Below, piece by piece: positions 27,749 to 36,776 of a stretch of 64,000 nucleotides of DNA. Source of the DNA: CAVXEH01 sp963805645 (GTDB lineage: Bacteria > Chloroflexota > Limnocylindria > QHBO01); assembly GCA_963805645.1 (NCBI GenBank), contig CAWDVA010000007.1:186001-250000 (forward strand), written 5' to 3'. A model generated the notes under the pieces. The model was given only the letters and a program-made list of their open reading frames with translations. It was not told the origin of the DNA and made no database searches. Positions within the stretch are counted from its first letter, which is position 1, and the number at the start of each line of letters is the position of its first letter. Made by a program: the position numbers and the translations under genes.

Positions 27749-29129
27749 GGCTCGGGTCCTCTCTCCCCTCTTCAGAAGGCTGGGCGGCAACAGGTGCCGG
27801 TTCCACGACCAGTTCGAGTCCCTCGACGCGGACAACCCGGATGGGAGTGCCCGCATCGATGGCCGTCTCCGCGTTGCTCCGCGCCGACCACGTCTCACCA
27901 CCAGCATAGGCGATGCCCCGCGGGGCGAGGAGCGTCTGGGCCGTTCCGGTGGCTCCCACCAGCGCCCCGATGGGCAGCGCGGCGGTGGGCATCCGCCGGC
28001 GGGTCTGTACCAGGCCACGGATCAGGACCAGGAAGTAATACAGGGTCAGGGCCACGATCGCCACGATCAGGATGGGGTCGACCCCGACGGTGAAATCGGC
28101 CTCTCCCGGTGTCACCCCGGTGTAGAGCGCGAAGGCGCCCAGCACGAAGCAGACCACGCCGCCCACGGCGAGGAGGCCGTAGCTCGTGACGTTGATCTCC
28201 AGGACGAAGAGCCCGATGCCGACAAGGATCAGCGCCAGCCCGCCGATGTTGAGCGGCAGGCTGTTGGACCCGATCCAGGCCAGGATGATGGCGATGGCTC
28301 CCAGCGTCCCGGACACGAAGTTCGGATGGAACAGCTCGGCCAGGATGCCGTAGAAGCCGATGGTGAACAGGATGAAGGCGATGTTCGGATCCGAGAGCAG
28401 GTGCAGGAACTGCTGCCCGATGTTCATGTTCACGTTGCTCACCGCCAGCGACGCCAGCGGCGGGATCGGCTTGCCGTCGTGCTGGAAGGGATGGCCGTCC
28501 GATCGCGTGCCGCTGTCGATGGCGGCGAACAGCTCCGCCTCGGAGGCCGCCAGCACGTCGACCACCGGCGGCGTCATGGCGACCGCGACCGACGACCCGA
28601 CGCTCGCGGCATCGCGAACGGCGCTCTCGGCCCAGTCGGCGTTGCGGTCCTCGCGCAGCGCGAGCTCGCGGATCGAGGCAACCTGGTCGTTGGTGATCTT
28701 CCTGGCCTCGGTTGACGGCAGGTCGTTGCCACTCGAGTCCACGACCGATGCGGCGCCGATCTGGGTCGACGGCGCCATGGCCGCGACATCACCGGCGAGG
28801 GTCACGAAGGTCGCGGCAGAACCGGCGCGCGCACCTTCCGGCGCCACGTAGGTGATGACCGGGATGGGGCTGGCAAGGATGGCCTTCACCATGCGGTCCT
28901 TGCTCGTCAGCTCACCGCCCGGCGAGTCGATGACGATGAGCACCGCGGCCGCGCCGTCCTCGGTCGCCGCCTTGATGCCCTGCTCGATGTAGGTGGCCGT
29001 CACCTGGTCGATGACGCCGGTGAGGCGGAGCCGGGCGACGTGGTCTCCCGCTCCGGCGGCAGAACCGGCCAGCGACACGAGCCCGATGAGGAGGGCGACG
29101 ACCACGAGGAGGCGCCGCAAGGCGACCAT
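27741..29129 (-). CDS. nfeD: NfeD-family membrane serine protease (ClpP-class)
   Basis: A signal or anchor helix (LLVVVALLIGLVSLAGSAAG) precedes a ClpP/S49-like protease domain. The putative catalytic Ser is in ARAGSAATFV and the Lys in ARKITNDQVAS, as in the 1510-N type enzyme that cleaves the stomatin C terminus. Four to five membrane helices follow from about residue 245, and a C-terminal OB-fold NfeD domain ends it (GIAYAGGETWSARSN). At 462 residues it is the long form. It is coupled to the downstream SPFH gene. Confidence 0.92.
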   Translation of the reverse strand: MVALRRLLVVVALLIGLVSLAGSAAGAGDHVARLRLTGVIDQVTATYIEQGIKAATEDGAAAVLIVIDSPGGELTSKDRMVKAILASPIPVITYVAPEGARAGSAATFVTLAGDVAAMAPSTQIGAASVVDSSGNDLPSTEARKITNDQVASIRELALREDRNADWAESAVRDAASVGSSVAVAMTPPVVDVLAASEAELFAAIDSGTRSDGHPFQHDGKPIPPLASLAVSNVNMNIGQQFLHLLSDPNIAFILFTIGFYGILAELFHPNFVSGTLGAIAIILAWIGSNSLPLNIGGLALILVGIGLFVLEINVTSYGLLAVGGVVCFVLGAFALYTGVTPGEADFTVGVDPILIVAIVALTLYYFLVLIRGLVQTRRRMPTAALPIGALVGATGTAQTLLAPRGIAYAGGETWSARSNAETAIDAGTPIRVVRVEGLELVVEPAPVAAQPSEEGREDPSHA

Positions 29130-29224
29130 GGATCGAGTATACGCGTCGGGCTGCGGGGGTCCCACAGGGCCACCCGGTCCGTCCGGGGGCGTCGAACGGC
29201 CTGCCACGAGGAAACGCCGCTCGA

Positions 29225-29848
29225 TCAGCGGCGCAGGTCCTGGGTCTCGAGCCACTCCAGGGTGAGCTGCGACCACGTCTCGAGGCGATCCCACGCCGCG
29301 CGAACCTCGCTGAGCTCGACGAAGCGGCCCGAGAGCTTGTCGCGCTCGCGGACGCTGACGGGGGCCCCATCGGCCTGGACGGTGAACACGACGCCCAGGT
29401 GGACGGCGCCCACGGCGTTGCCGTCATCGTTGAGGAAGCCCGCCAGCCGGAAGTCGGGCTGGAACCCCGCGTCGAGCTCCTCGCGCCATTCGCGGCGAAG
29501 GCCGTCCATGAGCGGGTCGTCGCCGTCGTCCACCGGGTTGAGGTGACCGCCCACGCCCAGGCTCCCCTTGAGGTGCAGGCGCGGATCGCCTCCGGCGCGC
29601 GTTCGCTCCATGAAGAAGACCTGCGCCCCGTCCCGGACGACCACGTACGGGATGAGCTGCTTGTGGGTCGGGTCGTCCTCCGCCGCGGGCCGGGGCAGGT
29701 ACCGGCCATACCGGCTCACGGCTCCGGCCAGTGCCTTGATGTCCCGGGCATCCGCCGGGCGCAGGCCGCGGAAGTCGCAGCCGCCCGGCACGGCCTCCCG
29801 GGGCAGCACGAGGACCTGCTCGAGAGATGGAGAACGCTGCTCGGTCAC
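29225..29848 (-). CDS. NUDIX-type hydrolase
   Basis: A protein of 207 residues with a divergent NUDIX box: GVGGHLNPVDDG, a spacer, then REWREELDAG, which matches the REUxEE core. The preceding YVVVRDGAQVFFMERT is the usual first strands of the fold. Similar proteins act on nucleoside diphosphate derivatives, but the substrate cannot be read from sequence. The start is a GTG. It is separate from nfeD by about 95 bp. Confidence 0.78.
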   Translation of the reverse strand: MTEQRSPSLEQVLVLPREAVPGGCDFRGLRPADARDIKALAGAVSRYGRYLPRPAAEDDPTHKQLIPYVVVRDGAQVFFMERTRAGGDPRLHLKGSLGVGGHLNPVDDGDDPLMDGLRREWREELDAGFQPDFRLAGFLNDDGNAVGAVHLGVVFTVQADGAPVSVRERDKLSGRFVELSEVRAAWDRLETWSQLTLEWLETQDLRR

Positions 29849-30139
29849 CCGCGGAGTCTAGGCGCGCTGGCAGGTCCGGTGCACCGAGTCACCATCGGTC
29901 CACGCGGTCTCCCGGATCGCAAGGTTCGCCGCAAGGTGCCTTAGCTAGGTTCAAAGACGTCACCGATCCACACCGATCCGCCCATTCGGCAGGAATCGGT
30001 GCAGTGCGTCAACGATTTTGAGCCCAACTGCATAGCGGCAGGACCCCACCGGTACTACGGTACTGGTCCTGACCTTCCGATGCTGCGGACGCTGCCCGCG
30101 CGGCCCATTCAGGCATCCAGGGGGCATAACTGGATCAGC
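29849..30139. other. Intergenic region between divergent NUDIX and Tad genes
   Basis: This 291-bp stretch must hold the promoters of the NUDIX gene (minus) and the TadE operon (plus). It has several short hairpin-like elements, for example around the AATCGG and CCGATCC repeats at about 29960-30000. I see no coding sequence, and looked for but did not find a cyclic-di-GMP riboswitch core. Confidence 0.4.
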
Positions 30140-30781
30140 ATGAAACCTCGGCCGGCTGCGGGTGCCGTGTCCATCGCCCGTCGCATGTTCTCGCCTCGTC
30201 GCGCGCGGCTCGACGGTGCCCGGCGCGGTCAGTCCATGGTGGAGTTCGCCCTCGTCTTCCCGCTTCTCCTCATTCTGCTCCTCGGCCTCGCTGACTTTGG
30301 ACGTGTCTTCGCCGCCGGGATCACCATCGAGGCAGCCGCACGAAATGGTGCTGAAGCCGCCTCCCAGGAGTACCTGCAGATGGTGCGCGACGGCGTCGCC
30401 GTTGACTACACCCACATCCACCAGGTCGCGGTCAACGAGGTCTGTCGCGAGACAAGCATCCTGGCCAACAATTTCGGCGGTACATGCTCGGCCTGGACCG
30501 TGGTCTGTGTCCATGACGGCATGTCGCCGAGTTGCGGTGCCGAGCAGGCTTCACCCCCAAGCGCCGACGCAGTAACGAACTGCACCAACATTGGTGACGC
30601 TTGGAGTCATGCCATACAGGGCGGCGCCACGACGCCGCTGCCCTATGTCGAGGTGCGCGTCTGCTACAAGTTCACGACCCTGTTCAACCTCACGGGGCTC
30701 CGTCTGCCATTTGGCCAGAGCCTCTCGCTAGGCAACGTGTGGCTCCAGCGCGATCGTGAATTCACGGTGGCGGACTACTGA
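30140..30781 (+). CDS. TadE-like pilus assembly protein (1)
   Basis: TadE-like minor pseudopilins are inserted in the membrane and help build Flp pili. After a basic N terminus comes the hallmark RGQSMVEFALVFPLLLILLLGLADFGRV, i.e. a Gly before a Glu-containing transmembrane helix. The ectodomain of about 130 residues has six Cys. I chose ATG 30140; ATG 30185 is also possible. The stop overlaps the next start (TGATG). The gene heads a three-gene plus-strand operon. Confidence 0.88.
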   Translation: MKPRPAAGAVSIARRMFSPRRARLDGARRGQSMVEFALVFPLLLILLLGLADFGRVFAAGITIEAAARNGAEAASQEYLQMVRDGVAVDYTHIHQVAVNEVCRETSILANNFGGTCSAWTVVCVHDGMSPSCGAEQASPPSADAVTNCTNIGDAWSHAIQGGATTPLPYVEVRVCYKFTTLFNLTGLRLPFGQSLSLGNVWLQRDREFTVADY

Positions 30782-31527
30782 TGCACGACCTCCGAAGCCT
30801 CCGGCCACAGACGGGGAGGACGCGTGGTCAGGCAATGGTTGAGCTCGCCCTGGTCTTGCCGCTCGTTCTCACGGTCCTCTTCGGCATCATTACCTTCGGC
30901 ATCGGCATCTTCTACCAGCAGGAGATCACCAACGCGGCGCGCGAGGCGGCTCGTTACGCCTCCCTTCACAGCGCAACATCATCAAAGCCAACGGTTGGCT
31001 GGCTCGACCCGAATTCTCAGGATCCCCCAGGGTCAGGGATCACGGGCGTGAACGCTACGTACACGCCGTTGAGCTACACCCGCTTCGACCGTCCGGAGGA
31101 CGGCTGGCCGTTCATGACGGCCCAGGCCCGCAGCCTGCTCTTTGGCATCGACAGCCCGGCGGTCAACATCGCGGCCTGCTGGTCCGGTTACCGGGACGAC
31201 ACAACGAACGCCTTCGATGCGCCACCACCCGGCGACTACGTGATCGCCGGATCGCCGGTCCACTACGACACTCACTGGGCCACATGCACGATCGACGGCC
31301 ATGACCCATCGACGGAGCCGGGTGCCATTGGCTGCAATGGCACTCTCGCGTCTACTACCGTGGACCAGGCATCCGACATGTCCGAGGGTCGCGGGGCCAT
31401 CGTTGCCAACCAGGTTACCGCCTATGCCTGCTATGAGTGGCATCCGCCCCTTGCCGGCTTTCTTCTCGTCCCATCCACGATCACCCTTCGGGCCGTGATC
31501 AGCGAACCCATCGAGCGTCAGCAATGA
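30781..31527 (+). CDS. TadE-like pilus assembly protein (2)
   Basis: This second TadE paralogue of 248 residues starts with the motif RGQAMVELALVLPLVLTVLFGIITFGIG. The extracytoplasmic part is larger than in copy 1 and holds paired Cys (AACWSGY, WATCTID, IGCNGT, AYACYEW). Start and stop each overlap the flanking Tad genes by one to four bases, so the three are translated together. Confidence 0.88.
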   Translation: MHDLRSLRPQTGRTRGQAMVELALVLPLVLTVLFGIITFGIGIFYQQEITNAAREAARYASLHSATSSKPTVGWLDPNSQDPPGSGITGVNATYTPLSYTRFDRPEDGWPFMTAQARSLLFGIDSPAVNIAACWSGYRDDTTNAFDAPPPGDYVIAGSPVHYDTHWATCTIDGHDPSTEPGAIGCNGTLASTTVDQASDMSEGRGAIVANQVTAYACYEWHPPLAGFLLVPSTITLRAVISEPIERQQ

Positions 31528-33119
31528 GGAATATCGGAATGCACCGGTCGACCGCCCCTCGTGGCCAAGTCCTGATCATCGTGGCCGCCTCCCTGGTCGT
31601 CCTCCTCGCGATCGGTGCTCTCGTAGTGGACCTCGGCTTCTCTTGGATGCTGCGCCGGCACGAGCAGAACGCAGCCGATCCCGCCGCCGTTGCGGCGGCC
31701 CGATGGCTCAAGGATTCGGCCGGGAACGCCCGCAGCCCATTTCCCGAGGCATACACCGACGCCTGCTTCTATGCCCAGCAGAACGGCTTCTTCACGACCG
31801 ATACCGCGGACTGCAGCGCCGCGCGAGCGTCCGGCGATTTCCAGGTCCTGTGGCCGCCAACAAGCGGTCCATATGAAGGGCGTGACGATGCCATCCAGGT
31901 CGTCATACGCGCGACGCACCCGGGATTCTTCAGCCGCATCTTCAGTGCCGGCGATCCCGTGGTCACCACCGGAGCGGTTGCGGTCAACTCAGCCGGCAAC
32001 TCGAACTCCAGCTCGCTGGTAGCGCTGCAACCGGTCTGTGCCGGTGGCTCAGCCGGATCCATCACCGGCGGCGGCACCGTCCACATCTTCCCAATCACCG
32101 CCGGCGACCCGGGAGGCTACGTCCACGTCAACTCGCCGTGCGGAACGTCGAGGGACGACATCTGCGAGAACGGATCGGGGGCCTCGGCCCTAGACGTGAG
32201 CGGGGGCGGCACGCTCATCACCCCCTACGCTTACGTCCAGGGAGCATGCGTCTACAACGGCACCAGCCAATCCGACCCCAACCCGCCCGGCTTCTACTGC
32301 GATGATACGTTCAGCAGCAGCGCCTGTTTGGATGAGGGTGCGCTGCCACTTTCTGACCCGCTCGCCGGCATCCCCGAGCCGCGGTTGTCCGACTTCCCGA
32401 ACGGCACCTGTCCCGACGGCTCGCCCTCCACGCCGACGTCGAGTCAAGGATGCCAGCTCAAGAGAAACGCGGCCATCTGCCCTGACGACGGCACAGGGGT
32501 CGGCATCTGCCATCTGACTCCCGGTGTCTACTACGGCGGATGGGACGTGAAGTCGAACATCGACGTGCAGCTCGATCCGGGCCTGTACATCCTCGCGGGC
32601 GGCGGGATCAAACTCTCGGCCAGCTCATCCATCGAAGCCGTGTCGAGCACGACCACCAGTGAACCCCGGATCACCATCTTCTCGACCGACGGGCCGGGCT
32701 GTCCGTCCATCAACGCGCAATGCCAGGGACCCATCACCTTCACCGCTATGCAGTCATTCAAGGCAAAGGCCACGAACACCGCCTCGTGCCAGGCGATCCT
32801 GGCGGCAGGTGGGCCCAACTCGTGCCCATGGCGCGGCATTCTCCTCTGGCAGGATGGAACGGCAAGCAACCCAACCGCTGCCGTGAAGCTCGGTGGACAG
32901 TCCAGCACCATCCTGGCCGGCACGATCTATGCACCGCTTGCGAACGTCCAGATCGACGGTGGATCGAGCACGACGGGATGCGCGTCGGGCCTCAGTGAGA
33001 GTTGTCTGGCTATCCAGATCGTCTCGTACACGTGGCAGATCAACGGTGGAGCCCTGGTCGAGATGCCGTACGACCCGGCCGAGCTATACCAGCTCGACCA
33101 GCGGGGGCTCGTGCACTAG
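31524..33119 (+). CDS. TadG-like protein with a large Cys-rich extracellular domain
   Basis: The N terminus has RGQVLIIVAASLVVLLAIGALVVDLGF, the TadG/TadE_N helix, followed by RRHEQNAADPAAVAAARWL. The remaining ~430 residues are extracellular, rich in Gly, Ser and Thr with many Cys. Short repeating strand units (ITGGGTVHIFP, VSGGGTLITPYAYV, LDPGLYILAGGGIKLSAS) point to a beta-helix-like fold. A pilus-tip or surface adhesin role is an inference. The stop is directly followed by the convergent LOG gene. Confidence 0.84.
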   Translation: MRNIGMHRSTAPRGQVLIIVAASLVVLLAIGALVVDLGFSWMLRRHEQNAADPAAVAAARWLKDSAGNARSPFPEAYTDACFYAQQNGFFTTDTADCSAARASGDFQVLWPPTSGPYEGRDDAIQVVIRATHPGFFSRIFSAGDPVVTTGAVAVNSAGNSNSSSLVALQPVCAGGSAGSITGGGTVHIFPITAGDPGGYVHVNSPCGTSRDDICENGSGASALDVSGGGTLITPYAYVQGACVYNGTSQSDPNPPGFYCDDTFSSSACLDEGALPLSDPLAGIPEPRLSDFPNGTCPDGSPSTPTSSQGCQLKRNAAICPDDGTGVGICHLTPGVYYGGWDVKSNIDVQLDPGLYILAGGGIKLSASSSIEAVSSTTTSEPRITIFSTDGPGCPSINAQCQGPITFTAMQSFKAKATNTASCQAILAAGGPNSCPWRGILLWQDGTASNPTAAVKLGGQSSTILAGTIYAPLANVQIDGGSSTTGCASGLSESCLAIQIVSYTWQINGGALVEMPYDPAELYQLDQRGLVH

Positions 33120-33646
33120 CCGGGTCTGATCGGGCCCTCCTTCGCCATTCGCAGGGCGAGCTGCGCGGCCTCCCGGGGATCGCGAGCGCGGTGGACCCGC
33201 GGGCCTCCGACCGCGCGATCGGACTCGACCCGCCAGGAGCCGAGCGCCACGACCTGGCGCCCCATGCGCAGGGCCAGGCCGATCTCAGAAAGCGTGCCGT
33301 GCCGTCCGCCCACCGCCACCACGGCATCGGCGCTGGTCACCACCACCAGGTTGCGCATGACGCCCAGGCCGGTGGCGATGGGGAGCCCGATGAACTCGTT
33401 CGCCTCCGACGGGTCGTCGCCGGGCAGGATCCCGATGGTCAGGGCTCCTTCGGCCGCCGCGCCGCGGGCCGCCGCACGCATCACTCCGCCGAGCCCGCCG
33501 GTGACCACCGACACGCCCGCCCGGCCAAGGAGCACCCCCACCTCCTCCGCCCACTCGACAACGCGGTGCGCGTCAGGACCGCGAGGATCCCCGTCTCCAA
33601 TCACCGCCACGATGGGCGTTCGCCTGGTTCTTGTCGTCTCAGTCAT
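33116..33646 (-). CDS. LOG-family (TIGR00725-like) Rossmann protein
   Basis: This protein of 176 residues has the TIGR00725/lysine-decarboxylase-like fold: VAVIGDGDP at the start, VVTGGLGGVMRAAARGA, TIGILPGD and VAVGGRHGTLSEIG. The family includes cytokinin-activating LOG enzymes, which carry PGGxGTxxE. Here the motif is GGRHGTLSE, so nucleotide-phosphoribohydrolase activity is plausible but not sure. The start overlaps the thpR stop by 8 bp. Confidence 0.82.
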   Translation of the reverse strand: MTETTRTRRTPIVAVIGDGDPRGPDAHRVVEWAEEVGVLLGRAGVSVVTGGLGGVMRAAARGAAAEGALTIGILPGDDPSEANEFIGLPIATGLGVMRNLVVVTSADAVVAVGGRHGTLSEIGLALRMGRQVVALGSWRVESDRAVGGPRVHRARDPREAAQLALRMAKEGPIRPG

Positions 33647-34265
33647 CGACCGATGCCTCCGGTTCGGTGTCCATCATGGCACCGCCGGGCGCCTTCAGCA
33701 GCGCGGACCCAAGAGCCTCGTACCGCGCAGGATGGCCACCCCCCAGGCGTGACCGATACAGCACCACCGTTCCGATCGGGACCGATCCCGCCGGCGCACG
33801 CCGGCCGGTGATCCAGGCGGCCAGGTCGCTACCCCGCGGGTCTCGGGCACGCGCCAGCGTGACATGGGCTCGAAACGCCGAGGCTGCGCGCAGGGACGGC
33901 GCCATCGGCTCCAGGGCGCTCCGCACCGCCTCGGCCAGGGCTGCCAGCCGGCCATCCGGATCCTCGACGCCGTACCACAGCACCCGGGCGCGACGAGGTC
34001 CGGGGAATGTGCCCAGGGAGCCGGTCGCCGCGGTCCAGGCGGTGCCATCCCCCACCGCCGCGCGCAGGCCATCGAGGAGGCGGGGAACGGTCCCCGGATC
34101 GGTGTCCCCGAGGAAGGCGAGGGTCAGGTGCCAACCCTCGGGCGCCGTCCAGCGCAGGTCCGGCGCCTGCGACTCGTTGCGCCACCCGGTGATCGTCTCA
34201 CGGAGGCCCGCGCGGAGGATCGCGGGTAGCGGCACCGCCACGAAGCAGCGCCAGGAATCGGTCAC
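33639..34265 (-). CDS. thpR: RNA 2',3'-cyclic phosphodiesterase (2H family, ThpR)
   Basis: This 2H phosphoesterase has the two His-x-Thr/Ser-x motifs that define the family: HLTLAFLGD (about residue 46) and HVTLARARDP (about residue 134). It opens with CFVAVPLP, as many members do. The family hydrolyses 2',3'-cyclic phosphates on RNA and can ligate tRNA halves in vitro. Its 208 residues are normal. It is coupled to the upstream HAD gene by a 4-bp overlap. Confidence 0.9.
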   Translation of the reverse strand: MTDSWRCFVAVPLPAILRAGLRETITGWRNESQAPDLRWTAPEGWHLTLAFLGDTDPGTVPRLLDGLRAAVGDGTAWTAATGSLGTFPGPRRARVLWYGVEDPDGRLAALAEAVRSALEPMAPSLRAASAFRAHVTLARARDPRGSDLAAWITGRRAPAGSVPIGTVVLYRSRLGGGHPARYEALGSALLKAPGGAMMDTEPEASVDD

Positions 34266-35029
34266 ACCGCCGGGGCCCGGCGCGCGTCGCCGACCACGCC
34301 GCGGGCGTCCACGATGGGCAGCAGCTGGTCGAGGGCGGTGATGACCTGCACGCCATCGGGCAGGGCATCGGCCCGGTGGTGCTCGTGACGGTCGATGAGG
34401 ACGGCGTCGATTCCCACGGCCGTTGCCCCCTCGACATCGGCATCCACGTGGTCACCCACGTGGAGCACCTCGCCCGACTCGGCGCGAGCCCGATGGAGCG
34501 CGTAGCGGAAGATCTCCGGGTGCGGCTTCTCGAACCCGACCCGCGCCGAGGCAGCTACGAAGTCGAACCGGCGGGCGAGGTCGAGCGAGTGCAGGAGCTC
34601 CGGCAGGCTCCAGACCCAGTTGCTGACTGCGCCGACGAGCAGGCCACGTTCGTGAAGAGCGTCGAGCGTGGCTGGCACCTCCGGGAAGACGTGCCAGTTG
34701 GACGCGATGAGGAACATCTGCGAGAGGCGCCGGAAGAACGCCTCCGGCATGGGACCCAGGCCCAGCTCGGCAATCGCTCGCTGGTCGACCTCGACGGTCC
34801 GCTGGAAGCTCGTCTCCTCCGATGGCTCGAAGCCGTTGTGGAGCCCCCAGCCGCCATGGTGGTACGCCGCTCGCAGGGCGACGCGCAGGGCCTCGAGGTC
34901 CACGTCGATCCCGAACTCGGCGAAGGCCGTGGCGTAGATCCGCTCCCAGGACGGCGACGGTCGCATGACGGTGTCGCCGATGTCCAGGAAGACCGCGCGC
35001 AGCGGCAGGGGCCCTACGACGGATGGCAT
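34262..35029 (-). CDS. HAD-superfamily hydrolase
   Basis: This phosphatase-like protein of 255 residues opens with the HAD motif I FLDIGDTVM. Motif II is GAVSNW, motif III lies near GFEKPHPEIF, and motif IV is VGDHVDADVEGA. The alpha-helical cap (RIYATAFAEFG onwards) is the subclass I type. The substrate is unknown; haloacid dehalogenase- or phosphoglycolate-phosphatase-like enzymes share this pattern. Confidence 0.88.
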   Translation of the reverse strand: MPSVVGPLPLRAVFLDIGDTVMRPSPSWERIYATAFAEFGIDVDLEALRVALRAAYHHGGWGLHNGFEPSEETSFQRTVEVDQRAIAELGLGPMPEAFFRRLSQMFLIASNWHVFPEVPATLDALHERGLLVGAVSNWVWSLPELLHSLDLARRFDFVAASARVGFEKPHPEIFRYALHRARAESGEVLHVGDHVDADVEGATAVGIDAVLIDRHEHHRADALPDGVQVITALDQLLPIVDARGVVGDARRAPAV

Positions 35030-35049
35030 GCGCTAAGGGTAGCGAAGGG

Positions 35050-35487
35050 TCAGGCGGCGTGCGCCCGGCGGCCCAGGATCTGGTAGATCTCCGTTCGATA
35101 GGCCACGCCCGAGGAGTGGCGACTGAGCCAGCGCAGGTACTCGGGGTCGTGCCGTGCCAGATCGCGCAGCGTCCACCCCGCGTAGCGCCCGAAGCCAACC
35201 CTGGTTCCCGCCGAATCCGAGCGCGGGGGAGGTGGAACCGAGGTCGACGTCCTGCGCCCGAGGTTGCTTGCCGCGCGTGCCTGCGTGCGATCCCACGTCG
35301 TGCGGGCCGCCGGGTCCCTGATCAGCGCGTATGCCGCGTTGAGCGCCAGCATCTTCCGCTGGGCCTCGGGTGACGTGTCGCGGTCCGGGTGGTACTTCAG
35401 CGCCAGGGCCCGGAACGCGGCGTGGATCACCTCCTGCTCCGCGGTCGGCAGCACCTGCAGGACGCGATAGGGATCGACCTGGTCCAT
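35050..35487 (-). CDS. DnaJ-domain protein with C-terminal ExoX-like motif
   Basis: Residues 5-66 are a J domain (YRVLQVLPTAEQEVIHAAFR, then YHPDRD with the HPD triad that stimulates DnaK). After a Ser/Pro linker the last ~45 residues (GFGRYAGWTLRDLARHDPEYLRWL) match the short module seen at the C terminus of ExoX-type exonucleases. The combination in 145 residues is unusual. It lies 16 bp downstream of the DnaB-like gene and so may be co-transcribed with it. Confidence 0.82.
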   Translation of the reverse strand: MDQVDPYRVLQVLPTAEQEVIHAAFRALALKYHPDRDTSPEAQRKMLALNAAYALIRDPAARTTWDRTQARAASNLGRRTSTSVPPPPRSDSAGTRVGFGRYAGWTLRDLARHDPEYLRWLSRHSSGVAYRTEIYQILGRRAHAA

Positions 35488-35503
35488 GGGGACGGCGGTC
35501 CGG

Positions 35504-36643
35504 CTACTCGTTGAAGAGGCGCTCCTCGATCAGCTTCTCCGCGGTGATCCGGCCGGTCGGATCGAAGCAGCTGTACTCGAAGAGCTTCTCGTACTCGAGA
35601 TCGACGTTGTCCTGGCCGCCACGATTCTTCTCCACGGTGACCACCACCCAGTCGCGATAGCGCTGGGCCTGGTACGGATTGAACTCGATGTTCACCTTGG
35701 CGACGATGTGGTACTTGTCGTTCAGGATCAGGATGATGTCGCTCTCGTAGTTGATGGCGCTGGAGCCGCGCAGGTGATGGTTGCGCAGCCGCTTGGCCTT
35801 CAGGCCCTCGCGGTCCGCGGCCACGATCGCGATCACGGGCAGCTCGAGGCTCAGGGCGATGTCCTTGAGCCCACCAACGATGCGGGTCACCTTCTCCGCC
35901 TCGTCCGTCGGCTCCGGGATGACGGGCACCTTCTGCAGGTAGTCGACCACCAGGACCAGGCGCTGGTCACCTTCGCGCCGGTGCTCCGCGACGAGCGTGC
36001 GGATGTTGTCGATGGTGCTCGCGGTCGCCGTGCCGCGCATGAGGTACAGGTTGCTGCCATACCGCGCGATGCGTTCGAGCGACGGGCGAAGCCGCGGGTT
36101 GGCACCGAGCTTGGCACGCTGGCCGGTCTCCGCAGAGGCGGTGTAGCTGCCCAGGACCTCCTTCTTGACGTCCTGGATCTTGACTGCGCCTGTCTTCTGG
36201 GGCAGGTGCGCGAGAGCCGATTCCATGGCGATCAGTCGCTGGATCAGGTACTCCTCTTCGTGCTCGAAGCACACGTAGAGCACCTTCGCCTGCCCGGCCG
36301 CGGAGATGTTGCGGGCCATCTGCAGGGCCATGGTCGTCTTGCCGGCGCCCTGCGCGCCGCCGATCAGCAGCAGCTCGCCTGGGCGCATGCCGCCGCCAAT
36401 AGTCTTGTCCAGCGGAACGAAGCCCGTGGCAATGGGCTGGAACTCGTCGATATGGCCGGACGCGATGCGTTCATTGAGGCTGGTCAGGACGTCGAGCGCC
36501 GATCGTGGCGCGAGGGTTCCTTCGCCCACGTCGAGCGTCCAGTCCTCGGAGGTGGCCTCGGGGTTGGCGAGCGGCTCGTCGATCATCGGGATGGCAGGCT
36601 CCCATTTTGGTTCATCGTCAGGCGGGTGCAGGGGTGCCTGCAC
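35504..36643 (-). CDS. DnaB-like RecA-fold ATPase lacking the N-terminal primase-binding domain
   Basis: A protein of up to 379 residues matching the C-terminal half of replicative helicase DnaB. After an acidic leader come PIATGFVPLDKTIGGGMRPGEL, Walker A GGAQGAGKTTMAL, YVCFEHEEEYL, Walker B VLVVDYLQKVP, and the lysine/arginine region LRGSSAINYESDIILIL. The DnaB N-terminal domain is absent, so it is not the main replicative helicase. RadA/KaiC-like or phage-type roles are possible. The GTG at 36643 or the ATG at 36586 could be the start. Confidence 0.82.
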   Translation of the reverse strand: MQAPLHPPDDEPKWEPAIPMIDEPLANPEATSEDWTLDVGEGTLAPRSALDVLTSLNERIASGHIDEFQPIATGFVPLDKTIGGGMRPGELLLIGGAQGAGKTTMALQMARNISAAGQAKVLYVCFEHEEEYLIQRLIAMESALAHLPQKTGAVKIQDVKKEVLGSYTASAETGQRAKLGANPRLRPSLERIARYGSNLYLMRGTATASTIDNIRTLVAEHRREGDQRLVLVVDYLQKVPVIPEPTDEAEKVTRIVGGLKDIALSLELPVIAIVAADREGLKAKRLRNHHLRGSSAINYESDIILILNDKYHIVAKVNIEFNPYQAQRYRDWVVVTVEKNRGGQDNVDLEYEKLFEYSCFDPTGRITAEKLIEERLFNE

Positions 36644-36720
36644 GCAACGGGGCGAGTATACGATCCGGCTCCTAGTGGCCCCAATGACCCGATAGGACTA
36701 CCTGCCGCCCGGGAAGACGA

Positions 36721-36749
36721 GAGGCCGGCGAGCGCTGCTCGCCGGCCTC
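36721..36749 (-). terminator. Terminator hairpin after ftsH
   Basis: A perfect 13-bp inverted repeat (GAGGCCGGCGAGC and complement) with a 3-nt loop lies 27 bp past the ftsH stop. The minus-strand sequence after it is pyrimidine-rich (TCGTCTTCCC). Confidence 0.7.
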
Positions 36750-36776
36750 GATGTGGCTCGTTCCTGCGCGGGGATC

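Noticed and set aside
29849..30139. A riboswitch before the Tad operon
   Set aside because: I looked for a cyclic-di-GMP aptamer core because pili are often controlled that way, but the conserved segments are absent.
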